Below, one piece after another: positions 8,833 to 16,966 of a DNA stretch of 64,000 nt. Position 1 is the stretch's first letter, and every line of letters starts with the position of its first letter. Both the position numbers and the translations under genes were made by a program. The DNA comes from Sandaracinaceae bacterium (lineage in GTDB: Bacteria > Myxococcota_A > Polyangia > Polyangiales > Sandaracinaceae): positions 124,001 to 188,000 of the forward strand of contig JAHBWG010000005.1 in the NCBI GenBank assembly GCA_019637095.1, given 5' to 3'. The notes below the pieces were generated by a model, which was not told the origin of the DNA, ran no database searches, and saw only the letters and a program-made list of their open reading frames with translations.

Positions 8833-9315
8833 TCAGCTCTGCTTGACCTTGAAGAGCTTGTCGCCGAACTCGACCGGCTTGCCGTTCTCCACGAGGATCT
8901 CGACGAGCGTGCCGCCGACCTCGGACTCGATCTCGTTCATGAGCTTCATCGCCTCGACGATGCACAGGACGGTGCCCGGCGCGATCGACTGGCCGACCTC
9001 GACGAACGCGGCCGCGTCGGGCGAGGGCGACCGGTAGAAGGTCCCGACGAAGGGCGAGGTCACGAAGACGACGCCCGCCTCGGAGGCCGGCTCCGCCGGG
9101 GCGGCCACGACGACGTGCCCGGGCGGCGGCGCCATCGAGCCGGGGGGCAGGCTCGGCGCGCTCGCCGCGTAGACCGGCGCCGCCGCGTACGCGGGCTCCT
9201 CCGGCCCGCGCCGCAGGGCGATCCGCTCGCCTTCCTTCTCGAGCTCGAGCTCGGTCACGCCGAGCTGCTTCATGGCCTTCATGAGCTCGCGCAGCTGCTT
9301 GATGTCGATGTCCAT
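8833..9315 (-). CDS. accB: Acetyl-CoA carboxylase, biotin carboxyl carrier protein
   Basis: A 160-residue protein. The N-terminal 40 residues (starting [17 protein letters not shown]) match the AccB dimerisation region. A Pro/Ala-rich linker follows, then the biotinyl domain from about residue 88 with the biotin attachment site EAMKLMNEI (Lys carries biotin). The carrier delivers carboxyl groups from AccC to the carboxyltransferase, whose genes are not in this window. The ATG at 9313-9315 is the family start; the frame extends further upstream but runs antisense to nothing recognisable. Two bases separate it from the aroQ stop and one base from accC. Confidence 0.96.
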   Translation of the reverse strand: MDIDIKQLRELMKAMKQLGVTELELEKEGERIALRRGPEEPAYAAAPVYAASAPSLPPGSMAPPPGHVVVAAPAEPASEAGVVFVTSPFVGTFYRSPSPDAAAFVEVGQSIAPGTVLCIVEAMKLMNEIESEVGGTLVEILVENGKPVEFGDKLFKVKQS

Positions 9316-9317
9316 CC

Positions 9318-9782
9318 CTAGACGCTTCCTCTGGGGTGCCGGAGATAGTCGATGAGGCCCCTCAAGCCAAGCGCATAACTGCGCGGGCCGAACCCGACGA
9401 CGACCCCGACGCACACGGCGGCGAGCCGCGAGCGATGTCGGAACGGCTCGCGCGCGTGGACGTTCGACAGGTGGACCTCGACGCACGGTCTGCCGCAGGC
9501 CGTGATGGCGTCTCGGATCGCGACCGACGTGTGCGTGTAGCCGCCCGCGTTCAGGACGATCCCGTCCCAGCCGTCGCGCGCCTCCTGGATCCAGTCGACG
9601 AGCTGGCCCTCGTGGTTGCTCTGGCGACACTCGACGTGGGCGTCGAGCTCGACGCCGAGCGCCGCGAGGTCCGCCTCGATCGTGCGCAGGTCCGTCGCGC
9701 CGTAGATCGCCGGCTCCCGCGTGCCGAGCAGGTTCAGGTTCGGTCCGGAGAGGACCAGGACGCGCGAGAGCGTCTGGGGCAT
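9318..9782 (-). CDS. aroQ: 3-Dehydroquinate dehydratase, type II
   Basis: A 154-residue enzyme that converts 3-dehydroquinate to 3-dehydroshikimate in the shikimate pathway. Type II signatures are all present: [16 protein letters not shown] with the catalytic Tyr, [31 protein letters not shown] and the [17 protein letters not shown] substrate-binding loop. Length is typical. The aroQ-accB-accC order is common in bacteria. Here it sits 12 bases after the roadblock gene and two bases before accB. The shared transcript probably begins upstream of the roadblock gene. Confidence 0.96.
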   Translation of the reverse strand: MPQTLSRVLVLSGPNLNLLGTREPAIYGATDLRTIEADLAALGVELDAHVECRQSNHEGQLVDWIQEARDGWDGIVLNAGGYTHTSVAIRDAITACGRPCVEVHLSNVHAREPFRHRSRLAAVCVGVVVGFGPRSYALGLRGLIDYLRHPRGSV

Positions 9783-9794
9783 CCGAGGCGCCGC

Positions 9795-10160
9795 TCAGGT
9801 CAGCTCGCTCGCGAGCTTGCTGCTGGCCGTGCGCAGGAGGAAGCGCGCCTTGCCGAAGTTCCCGTGGGGGAGGAGGGTGAGCGCGACGAAGTACTCCTCG
9901 TTGATCACGCGCAGCACCGTGGTGAGCCGCTCGGCGCGCACCGAGACCTCCTCGGCGGTCCCCGCCTCGAGGAGGTCGGCCGCCTTGCGGATCTCCTTGA
10001 GGATCACGCTGAACTCCATCCCGACGGTCTCGACGTCGACGGGCGCGCCCGCGGACTCGCGCACGTACTGATCGACGGGGATTCCGTCGAACCCCATCAG
10101 GAGCCCGGCGACCCCGCCCTCGGTGCGATCCACGACGTCCTGCAGAACCTCTTTGAACAT
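9795..10160 (-). CDS. Roadblock/LC7 domain protein
   Basis: A 121-residue single-domain protein of the roadblock/LC7 (MglB-like) fold: an N-terminal helix, the sheet strand [15 protein letters not shown], a long central helix ([15 protein letters not shown]) and the strand pair [28 protein letters not shown]. Roadblock proteins dimerise and often regulate small Ras-like GTPases such as MglA; no GTPase gene is visible here. A good ribosome binding site (GGAGG, four bases from the ATG) supports the start. TTGACC at 10207-10202 on the minus strand may be its -35 element. It leads the aroQ-accBC operon, so it may be a housekeeping factor rather than a motility gene; that is inference. Confidence 0.85.
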   Translation of the reverse strand: MFKEVLQDVVDRTEGGVAGLLMGFDGIPVDQYVRESAGAPVDVETVGMEFSVILKEIRKAADLLEAGTAEEVSVRAERLTTVLRVINEEYFVALTLLPHGNFGKARFLLRTASSKLASELT

Positions 10161-10203
10161 GCGGCCTCCGCCGGCGCGATCACTCCACGGACCGGCGCGC
10201 GGG

Positions 10204-10314
10204 TCAAGTTTGCTCTTCGCCCCGGGCTCGATCGCGATCGTCGAGCCGCTTCACGACGAGGAGCGCGAGGCCGCCGGCGCACAGGAACAGGACCCAGAAC
10301 GGCCAGCTCGCCAC
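10204..10314 (-). CDS. Very small single-pass membrane protein
   Basis: A 36-residue frame on the minus strand, GTG (10312-10314) to TGA (10204-10206), starting six bases after the stop of the TonB-like gene. The product has one hydrophobic segment (residues about 4-21, WPFWVLFLCAGGLALLVV) followed by a charged tail, KRLDDRDRARGEEQT. That is the layout of a small single-pass protein with the positive-inside pattern. A possible ribosome site (TGAGG) is nearby. I do not recognise a family. Its stop region overlaps the likely -35 of the next transcript. Coding status rests on the hydropathy pattern and tight spacing only. Confidence 0.5.
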   Translation of the reverse strand: MASWPFWVLFLCAGGLALLVVKRLDDRDRARGEEQT

Positions 10315-10320
10315 GCGGCC

Positions 10321-11802
10321 TCAGAACTGAACCGGGTAGGTGACGTCGAGGCGCGCCTCGCTGAACGGCGGCACCTGCGCCTGCCGGCCGACGCGCGCGA
10401 CGCACGAGCGCTCGGTCGGTCCGGCGAAGTCGTTCGGGACGACGGCGCTCGTCGCGCGGCCGCTCGAGACGAAGGTGAAGCGGATGTTGGCCACGTGGCC
10501 GCGCGCGTCCGGCGCGCACGCGCGCAGCTGAGCACGGATCGCCTCGATCGCGGCGCCCACGTCCGCGCGGGTCGGGGTCGCGGGCAGCCCTGCCGTGCTC
10601 GTCGGCCGCGGCGGGCGCGGCGCGGTGTCGGCGGCGATGGCCGGGCCGTCGTCCGGGCGTGGCCGCGCTGGCGCCGGCTCGACGACCGGACGCGAGACGG
10701 GCTCCGGCCGCGCGGCGCGTGGGCGGGCAACGCGAGGCGGGGCCGCGGCGACGACGACCGGCCGCGCGGGCGCCGGCTCGGCCGCTACGGGTTCGTCGGG
10801 CTGGTCGGCCTCGGCGAGCGTGTCGGTCTCGGCGAGCGTGTCGGTCTCGGCGAGCGTGTCGGCCTCGGCGAGCATGTCGGCCTCGGCGAGCGTGTCGGCC
10901 TCGGCGAGCGTGTCGGCCTCGGCGAGCGTCTCCGTCTCGGCGGGCGTGACGCGCGTGTCGTCGCGCTCGCCGCGGAGATCCCCCTCGAGCGCGCCGCTCG
11001 AAGGGCCGAGCGAAGCGACGGGCGGCGCAGCGGGCGCGTCGGCTCGCGGCCAGAGCGCGAACGCGACGAGCGCCGCGAGGGCTGCGCCGAAGGCGAAGCC
11101 GACGCCGGCGGAGCGCGGCTCGAACCCTGGCGCCGCCGCCGCTGGCGCGGGCTCGGGGCGCGGCTCGAACGGGCTCTCGAGCGGGCTCGACATCAGCTGC
11201 GGCGGGGGCGGGGGCAGCGACGAGAGCAGGCGCGGCTCGCGGTCGAGCAGCGGGCCCGCGGCGTCCTCGCTGTCGACGGGCACGGGCGCGCGCTTCGCCT
11301 CGCTCGGGATCGCGGGCGGGCGCGGGAGCGGCGCCGGCGTCGGCGTCGGCTCGACGTGGAACGCGACGGCGGGGTCGACCTCCTCGGGCGCCGAGAACAC
11401 CTTCACCGGCGCGCGCGGCGCGACGAAGAGATCGGGCGAGGAGACCAGCTCGATCTCGGAGGCCGAGATCCGCTCGAGGTCGGTCGCCGAGACGCGCTCG
11501 AGCTCGGCGCGCGCGGTGACCTGCGTCGCGCCGCCGTCGAGGTCTGCCGCGGGGGCGCGCGGCACCTTCGGACGCGGCGGCGCCGGCGGGAGCCCGCCTC
11601 GGGGCACCTTCGGGATGGGGAGCTTGCCGGGGGGCGGCGGCGGCGCGACGTGCCCGCCGAGCAGGGTGCTCTTGCCCTTGCTCGCGCGCGGCGGCGGAAT
11701 CGCCGGCGGCCGATCCGACCACACGCCCTTCGGCGCGTCGGGCTCTCGCCCCCCTCCGTCCCCGGTGCTCACGTTGCGTCGTTTCCCTGAAGCCGAGCTC
11801 AT
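10321..11802 (-). CDS. TonB-like/AgmX-type protein with one membrane span and a tandem-repeat linker
   Basis: A 493-residue protein. The first 220 residues are Pro/Ala-rich and disordered (cytoplasmic). A single hydrophobic segment, GFAFGAALAALVAFALWP, lies near 230-248. A periplasmic linker contains seven to eight copies of a LAEADT hexapeptide and a long Ala/Pro/Arg stretch. The last 85 residues (starting near DVGAAIEAIRAQLRACAPD) resemble the TonB/AgmX C-terminal fold found in many myxobacterial envelope proteins, ending ARLDVTYPVQF. A role in coupling inner-membrane energy or motility machinery to the outer membrane is inferred from architecture. The start is uncertain: ATG at 11802 or a GTG nine codons later. 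Confidence 0.65.
   Translation of the reverse strand: MSSASGKRRNVSTGDGGGREPDAPKGVWSDRPPAIPPPRASKGKSTLLGGHVAPPPPPGKLPIPKVPRGGLPPAPPRPKVPRAPAADLDGGATQVTARAELERVSATDLERISASEIELVSSPDLFVAPRAPVKVFSAPEEVDPAVAFHVEPTPTPAPLPRPPAIPSEAKRAPVPVDSEDAAGPLLDREPRLLSSLPPPPPQLMSSPLESPFEPRPEPAPAAAAPGFEPRSAGVGFAFGAALAALVAFALWPRADAPAAPPVASLGPSSGALEGDLRGERDDTRVTPAETETLAEADTLAEADTLAEADMLAEADTLAETDTLAETDTLAEADQPDEPVAAEPAPARPVVVAAAPPRVARPRAARPEPVSRPVVEPAPARPRPDDGPAIAADTAPRPPRPTSTAGLPATPTRADVGAAIEAIRAQLRACAPDARGHVANIRFTFVSSGRATSAVVPNDFAGPTERSCVARVGRQAQVPPFSEARLDVTYPVQF
10804..10947. repeat. 18-bp tandem repeat inside the TonB-like gene
   Basis: Seven near-identical copies of GTCGGCCTCGGCGAGCGT in register, plus one diverged copy at the end. 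The period is a multiple of three, so copy changes keep the frame and add or remove the hexapeptide LAEADT in the periplasmic linker. Only single-base differences separate the copies, which suggests recent expansion. Confidence 0.85.
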
Positions 11803-11957
11803 TATCCGTCCCCCGCCGCCGCCGCGCCAGTTCGGGCGCTGAACGTGACCATCTCCATGCCTCGGATCAACGGCAAAATCCAGCGATCACGCAATTCGCC
11901 GACGATTCTGGTCGAGGGGACGATCCTCGTCATTTCGTCATTCGACGGGTCGCCGAG

Positions 11958-12617
11958 TCAGGGCCCGCCGTCGGGCTCGAGGCCCGCGCCGACGCAGCCG
12001 TCGTCGAGGGAGCAGCGCTCGCCGAGGCCGCAGCGCGACTCGTCCGCCGCGACGAGGCACCGACCCTCGGCGCAGCGGCCGTTGGCGCACTCGATACCCC
12101 GGTCATCGCAGTCCGAGTCGCGCGAGCAGGGCGGCGGCGGGCACGCCCCGTCGCGCTCGGGCGAGCAGGCTCGCGGGACGCAGGCGCCGCCGTGGCACTC
12201 GGTGTTGGCCGCCGGATCGCCCGAGCCGGGGCAGCTCACGCCGCGGCAGTCGCGGGTCAAGAGCACGGTCGTCGTCGAGCCGGCGCCGGCGGCGATGCGC
12301 GCGAGCACGCTGCGACGCACGATGATGTCGGCGCCCGCGCGCAGCTCGACCTCGACGAGCGCCTCGGCGCTCGTGACGTCGAGGTAGAGCGCGACGTCGC
12401 GACCCGAGAGGTAGGCGGGGTGCTCCGCGGTGCGTGCGAGGAGCATCTGCTCGCGCTCCGACGAGGTCGGGGCGTCGACGAGGCGCACGTGGACGCGGTC
12501 GAACTCGTAGCCGGGCTGCAGGTCGGACCGCACGCGCACGCGCAAGTCACCGGGCCCCGAGGCGGCGTCGCACCCGACGACGAAGACGAGACCGAGGAGA
12601 AGCGAGGCCCGGCGCAT
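11958..12617 (-). CDS. Cys-rich lipoprotein of unknown function
   Basis: A 219-residue exported protein: a 15-residue signal with lipobox VVGC, then a beta-rich region of about 110 residues (DLRVRVRSDLQPGYEFDRV and onward), then a C-terminal 90 residues with 14 or so cysteines in the CSRDSDCDD/CANGRCAEGRC style common in myxobacterial surface lipoproteins. I recognise no enzymatic domain. Its ATG (12615-12617) is divergent from the Fur-box promoter of the DUF4856 operon, with 100 bases between the two starts, so the two may share control. Its downstream side is a 155-base gap (11803-11957) where I see only a weak 5-bp stem-loop. Confidence 0.7.
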   Translation of the reverse strand: MRRASLLLGLVFVVGCDAASGPGDLRVRVRSDLQPGYEFDRVHVRLVDAPTSSEREQMLLARTAEHPAYLSGRDVALYLDVTSAEALVEVELRAGADIIVRRSVLARIAAGAGSTTTVLLTRDCRGVSCPGSGDPAANTECHGGACVPRACSPERDGACPPPPCSRDSDCDDRGIECANGRCAEGRCLVAADESRCGLGERCSLDDGCVGAGLEPDGGP

Positions 12618-12639
12618 TTCGGCATCGTACCGCGCTCGC

Positions 12640-12668
12640 TTGACAGGGGGCGAGCCACTCGGTAAGAG
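12640..12668 (+). promoter_or_regulatory. Promoter of the DUF4856-imelysin-HTTM-receptor operon
   Basis: A perfect TTGACA at 12640-12645, a 17-base spacer, and TAAGAG at 12663-12668. The -35 is a full consensus match and the -10 matches in about half its positions. The predicted start point falls at about 12675, at the left edge of the Fur-box-like sequence, the arrangement expected for an iron-repressed promoter. Confidence 0.6.
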
Positions 12669-12675
12669 GGACTTT

Positions 12676-12694
12676 GAGAATCATAGTCAGAGTC
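12676..12694 (+). promoter_or_regulatory. Fur-box-like operator
   Basis: The 19 bases GAGAATCATAGTCAGAGTC agree with the classic 19-base Fur box (GATAATGATAATCATTATC) at 13 positions. It is a patch of A+T-rich sequence in otherwise very G+C-rich DNA. It sits just downstream of the predicted -10 element and 23 bases before the ATG of the first gene, where a bound repressor would block initiation. Identification is by eye; related metal regulators (Zur, Mur) use similar sites and cannot be excluded. Confidence 0.6.
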
Positions 12695-12717
12695 ACTCTC
12701 AGGGAGTACGCGCGCAC

Positions 12718-14292
12718 ATGAAACACCTCCAGCTTCCCTTCTTCACGCTGCTCACCGCCCTGCTGGCCGTGGCCGGCTGCGACGGCGACCCTGGCACGGA
12801 CGGCGGCGTGCCCCCGACGGACGCGGGCGCCGACGCGGGCGAGGTTCCGATGGACGGCGGCCCGACCCCGACCGACGCGGGGGCCGACGCGGCCACCCCG
12901 CTCGTCGACGCCGGCCCGCACGACGGCGGGCCGACCGGGATCCCCGCCGACTACGCCTTCGAGTCTCGCTTCATGCCCGGGGTCTCCAGCATCTCCTACG
13001 GGGGGCAGACGGCCCGCCACGTCCTCATGCTCGACATCAAGACGTACGTGGACGGCCTCACGGCCCGCATCGACGGCGGCTTCGACCCCGCCGACGGGGC
13101 CCCGGTGATGGCCGCCCTCGAGTACTTCTTCAGCGTGCCGGCCGCCGATCGCGCCGACGACCCGATCCTGCTCAGGACCACGCCCAGCTCCCTCCAGACG
13201 ACCTACGGGGAGCTGTCGCGATCGGCGTTCCTGCTCGAGAAGGTCGCGGGCAACGACCGCTCGACGGACTACCAGGACTGGGACACCGCGTTCCGCGGCT
13301 GGAGCGACGCGTCGATCGCCGCGCACGGCGGCGGCATCACGTCGCCCACGCTCTTCGCGCGCGCGCTCATGCACACGATCGCGCGCAACGCGGTGCTGCG
13401 AGGGCAGGGTACCGACCGGCTGAGCCCGGTGGCGTCGCCGATGCGCCTGCCGGTCCACGTGACCGAGAGCGGCATCGACCTGTCGCAGTTGCTCCAGAAG
13501 TTCCTGCTCGTCTCGATCGCCTTCCACCAAGGCGTCGACGACTACCTCGACGACGACGTCGCGAACAAGGGGCTGCTCACCGACAACACGATGCAGGCGG
13601 GGACCAACCCGTGGACCGAGCTCGAGCACGTGTGGGACGAGGGCTTCGGCTACTTCGGTGCGTCGCGTTTCTACGGGGACGTCACCGCGACCATGTTCTC
13701 CGCGTCGATCGATCGCGACATGGACATGCGGATCGACCTCTTCACCGAGCACAACTACGGAGCGAGCGTCAACGCGGCCCGGCGCGACGCGGGCGCGCGG
13801 GTCGCGACCGACTTCATGGGGCAGGCGTGGACCGAGTTTCGCGCGGGCCGCGCGCTCATCACGAGCGCGGGTGGCGCGCTGAGCGAGGCGCAGATGACCG
13901 AGCTGCGCGGGCACCGCGACCGCGCAGAGCGCGCGTGGGAAGGGGCCTACGCCGCGACGGTGATCCACTACATCAACGACACGCTCCAGCACATGGCGAC
14001 CTACGGGACCGCCGCGTTCGACCACGCCGAGTTCCTCGCGCTCGCGACACACTGGGCCGAGATGAAGGGGTTCGCGTTCGCGTTCCAGTACAACCCCCGC
14101 TCGCCGATCACGGCCCCGCAGTTCGCGATGATCCACGCCTTGCTCGGTGACGCGCCGGTGCTCCCGGCCGCGGGCGACGCGGCCGTCGCGGCGTACCGCG
14201 TGGCGCTCCGGCAGGCGCGTGGCATCATCGGCGCCGCCTTCGGCTTCGACCCGGCCAACCTCGGCGACGACGACGGGCAGAACGGCTGGTAA
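12718..14292 (+). CDS. DUF4856 lipoprotein
   Basis: A 524-residue protein. The ATG at 12718 is chosen because it opens a lipoprotein signal (lipobox VAGC) and has AGGGAG 11 bases upstream; an earlier in-frame codon at 12640 lies inside the promoter. An Asp/Ala/Gly linker of about 55 residues follows the lipidated Cys. The domain begins with YAFESRF and SSISYGGQTARHVLMLDIK, the signature of DUF4856. It continues as a mostly helical protein to the end, including GVDDYLDDDVANKGLL and WTELEHVWDEGFGYF. DUF4856 proteins have no established biochemical role and tend to occur beside imelysins and TonB-dependent receptors, as here. A role in metal capture at the cell surface or periplasm is inferred from neighbours and the Fur-like site. 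Confidence 0.88.
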   Translation: MKHLQLPFFTLLTALLAVAGCDGDPGTDGGVPPTDAGADAGEVPMDGGPTPTDAGADAATPLVDAGPHDGGPTGIPADYAFESRFMPGVSSISYGGQTARHVLMLDIKTYVDGLTARIDGGFDPADGAPVMAALEYFFSVPAADRADDPILLRTTPSSLQTTYGELSRSAFLLEKVAGNDRSTDYQDWDTAFRGWSDASIAAHGGGITSPTLFARALMHTIARNAVLRGQGTDRLSPVASPMRLPVHVTESGIDLSQLLQKFLLVSIAFHQGVDDYLDDDVANKGLLTDNTMQAGTNPWTELEHVWDEGFGYFGASRFYGDVTATMFSASIDRDMDMRIDLFTEHNYGASVNAARRDAGARVATDFMGQAWTEFRAGRALITSAGGALSEAQMTELRGHRDRAERAWEGAYAATVIHYINDTLQHMATYGTAAFDHAEFLALATHWAEMKGFAFAFQYNPRSPITAPQFAMIHALLGDAPVLPAAGDAAVAAYRVALRQARGIIGAAFGFDPANLGDDDGQNGW

Positions 14293-14337
14293 GACGACCG
14301 CTTCGCGGTTGCCTACGACGCATTCAGGAGACACGAC

Positions 14338-15588
14338 GTGCGCCACGCTTCGATCCACCTCCTCGCGCTCGTCGCGGTCGCCGCCGGCTGCGACGGGGAC
14401 TCGCCCGTCGACGCCGGTGGGCTGGATGCCGCCGGCATGGACGCCGGTGACGTCGACTCGGGCGGGACCGACCCCGAGGGGTTCCGCCGCGAGATCACGG
14501 CTGGCTTCGCGAACGGCGTGATCCTGCCGATGCTGCGCACGTTCGCCGAGCGCGCCGCCGCGCTCGAGACCGCGGCGGGCGCGCTCGCCGCCGACCCCGC
14601 GTCGGCGGCCGCTCGCGAGACCGCTCAGGGGGCGTGGCGCGAGGCGATGCTCGCCTGGCAGCAGCTCGAGATGGCGCAGATCGGGCCGCAGGGCATGGGG
14701 GGCACCGAGTGCCCGGTCGTCGGTGGGATGGATCTGCGTGACGAGATCTACTCGTGGAACCTCACGAGCACGTGTCGCGTCGACCAGGAGACGGTGGGCG
14801 GCGCCCACGAGACGCCCGAGGCGCTCGGCGCGCAGCTGGTCAACGTGCGCGGGCTCGACGCGCTGGAGTACCTGCTGTTCGAGCAGACGGGGAACAACTC
14901 GTGCAGCCCCGTCTCGCCGATCAACGCGGACGGAACCTGGGCGGCGCTCGGCGCCGACGCGGTGCGCGCGCGGCGTGCGCGGTACGCGGCGAGCGCGGCG
15001 ACGCTCGTCGCGCGCGAGGCGGCGGCCCTACGCGACCGCTGGGAGCCGTCGGGGGGCGGCTTCGCGACCGATCTCGCGACCGCGGGCACGGGCGGCTCCG
15101 CCTACCGCAGCACGCAAGCCGCGTTCAACGATCTCGGCGGCGCGATGCTCTACCTCGACGTCGCGGCGCGGGACATGAAGCTCGCGGCGCCCGCGGGGAT
15201 CGCGGGCTGCATGGCGGACACGTGCTTCGAGCTCGCGGAGCACCGCTACGCGCGCACGTCGGTGGCGTCCGTCCTCGCGAACGTGCGCGGCTTCCAGCGC
15301 CTCTACCTCGGCGAGACGCCCGGGACGGAGGGGCGCGGCTGGGACGACCTCCTGCGCTCGGTCGGGGCGGCGGCGCTCGCGGACGATCTCGCCGCCGCGC
15401 TCGTGGCCGCGGTCGGCGCGCTCGAGGCGCTCGGCACCGACGACCTCGAGCAGGCGGTCACCGAGAACCGCGCGGGCTTCATGGCCGCGTACGAGGCGGT
15501 CGGGCTCGCGCAGCGCCTCTTCAAGGTCGACGTGTTCACCGTGCTCGACATCGAGCCGAGCACCTGCCGCATCGGGGACAATGATTGA
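14338..15588 (+). CDS. Imelysin-family lipoprotein
   Basis: A 416-residue protein starting at GTG (14338) with AGGAG eight bases before it. A short signal ends in a lipobox (VAAGC), followed by an Asp/Gly-rich linker. The rest is the helical imelysin/IrpA fold, seen in GVILPMLRTFAERAAALE, AWREAMLAWQQLEMAQIGP, NVRGLDALEYLLFEQ and NVRGFQRLYLGE. Imelysin-like proteins (IrpA, EfeO M75 domain) are linked to iron uptake. The family motif GxHxxE here reads GLDALE: Glu is kept but His is replaced by Asp. The gene follows DUF4856 by 45 bases and overlaps the HTTM gene by eight bases. Confidence 0.88.
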   Translation: MRHASIHLLALVAVAAGCDGDSPVDAGGLDAAGMDAGDVDSGGTDPEGFRREITAGFANGVILPMLRTFAERAAALETAAGALAADPASAAARETAQGAWREAMLAWQQLEMAQIGPQGMGGTECPVVGGMDLRDEIYSWNLTSTCRVDQETVGGAHETPEALGAQLVNVRGLDALEYLLFEQTGNNSCSPVSPINADGTWAALGADAVRARRARYAASAATLVAREAAALRDRWEPSGGGFATDLATAGTGGSAYRSTQAAFNDLGGAMLYLDVAARDMKLAAPAGIAGCMADTCFELAEHRYARTSVASVLANVRGFQRLYLGETPGTEGRGWDDLLRSVGAAALADDLAAALVAAVGALEALGTDDLEQAVTENRAGFMAAYEAVGLAQRLFKVDVFTVLDIEPSTCRIGDND

Positions 15589-16966
15589 GCGGCTACGTGC
15601 GACCCTGAACAGGCCGCGCGACGCGGCCTCGCTCGCCGCGCTGCGCATCCTCTTCGGGCTCCTCATGCTCGGGAGCGTCGTCCGCTACTTCGAGAGCGGG
15701 TGGGTGGAGCGCTTCTACGTCCGGCCGACGTTCCACTTCACGTACTGGGGCTTCGAGTGGGTTCGCCCGCTGCCCGAGCCTGGCATGACGATCCTCTTCG
15801 TCGCCCTGGGCGCCTGCGCGCTCTTGATCGCGCTCGGGCTCTTCTACCGCGCGGCGGCGGCGAGCTTCTTCGTCGGCTTCACCTACGTCCACCTGCTGGA
15901 CGTCAGCAACTACCTCAACCACTACTACCTGGTCTCGCTGCTCGCGCTCCTGGTGGCGGTGCTGCCGCTCCACGCGAAGTGGTCGATCGACGCGCGCCTT
16001 CGCCCCGCCCTCGCGCGAGAGACGCTGCCCGCGTGGATGCTCTACCTCGTGCGCTTCCAGGTCGGGCTCGTCTACGTCTTCGCCGCGCTCGCGAAGGCGG
16101 GCCCCGACTGGCTCCTCCACGGTCAGCCGCTCGGCATCTGGCTGCACTCGCGCACCGACACGCCGCTCATCGGGCCCTGGCTCGACGAGCCGGCCGTCGC
16201 GATCGCGATGAGCTGGGCCGGGTTCCTCTACGACCTGACGATCGTGGGGTGGCTCTCGTGGCGGCGCTCGCGGCCGTTCGCGTACGCGGTGGTGCTGTTC
16301 TTCCACTTCATGACGAACGTGTTCTTCCAGATCGGGATCTTCCCTGCGGTCATGACGCTCGCGGCGACGGTGTTCTTCGACCCGGACTGGCCGCGCTGGC
16401 TGCTCGCGAAGCTGCGGCGCGCGGAGCTCGCGCCCGTCGCGCCGAGCCCGGCGGGTCGCTGGACGCTGCCGCGCTGGGGGATGGCGCTCGCCGCCGCGTG
16501 GGCGCTCCTGCACGTGCTGATGCCGCTGCGCGCGCACCTCTACGGGGGCGATCTGCTGTGGCACGAGCAGGGGATGCGCTGGAGCTGGCGGGTGATGGTG
16601 CGCGAGAAGAACGGCGACGTGGCCTACCGGGTGCGCGTCGACGGGGAGGAGCGCGAGCGCGTCTTCGTGCCCAACGACTACCTGACCCGCGAGCAGGAGA
16701 TCGAGTTCGCGGGGCAGCCGGACCTCGTGCTCCAGCTGGCGCACCACATCGTGCGCGAGCTCGAGGCGCAGGGGCACCGCGACGTGCAGATCCGCGCCGA
16801 CGCGTGGGCGTCGCTCAACGGGCGGCGTTCGGCACGGATGATCGACCCGACGGTGGACCTGGCGCAGGTCTCGGACGGCGTCGCGCGGGCGCAATGGATC
16901 TTGCCCGCTCCAGAGGGGCCGCCCGTCGCGCTGCGGAGCCGACGCCAGCACCTGGCGGCGCGATGA
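15581..16966 (+). CDS. HTTM-domain membrane protein (vitamin K-dependent gamma-carboxylase-like)
   Basis: A 461-residue integral membrane protein. From about residue 15 to 300 there are seven or eight hydrophobic helices with the HTTM pattern: LAALRILFGLLMLGSVVRYFESGW, the YVHLLDVSNYLNHYYL segment, and AALAKAGPDWL. A soluble C-terminal part includes WHEQGMRWSWRVMVREKNGD and NDYLTREQEIEF, features shared with bacterial homologues of gamma-glutamyl carboxylase. The substrate is unknown; carboxylation of Glu on a partner protein is possible but not shown. The ATG overlaps the imelysin gene and the TGA overlaps the receptor start (ATGA), so translation is coupled. Bacterial homologues often lack strict carboxylase function. 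Confidence 0.85.
   Translation: MIERLRATLNRPRDAASLAALRILFGLLMLGSVVRYFESGWVERFYVRPTFHFTYWGFEWVRPLPEPGMTILFVALGACALLIALGLFYRAAAASFFVGFTYVHLLDVSNYLNHYYLVSLLALLVAVLPLHAKWSIDARLRPALARETLPAWMLYLVRFQVGLVYVFAALAKAGPDWLLHGQPLGIWLHSRTDTPLIGPWLDEPAVAIAMSWAGFLYDLTIVGWLSWRRSRPFAYAVVLFFHFMTNVFFQIGIFPAVMTLAATVFFDPDWPRWLLAKLRRAELAPVAPSPAGRWTLPRWGMALAAAWALLHVLMPLRAHLYGGDLLWHEQGMRWSWRVMVREKNGDVAYRVRVDGEERERVFVPNDYLTREQEIEFAGQPDLVLQLAHHIVRELEAQGHRDVQIRADAWASLNGRRSARMIDPTVDLAQVSDGVARAQWILPAPEGPPVALRSRRQHLAAR

Noticed and set aside
11845-12387. A 180-residue plus-strand frame starting in the gap at 11803-11957.
   Set aside because: Most of it is antisense to the Cys-rich lipoprotein; no ribosome site, no domain.
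15700-16962. A very long plus-strand frame continuous with the TonB-dependent receptor.
   Set aside because: It is Arg/Ala-rich and lies in another frame of the HTTM gene. The receptor starts at 16963 with a signal peptide.
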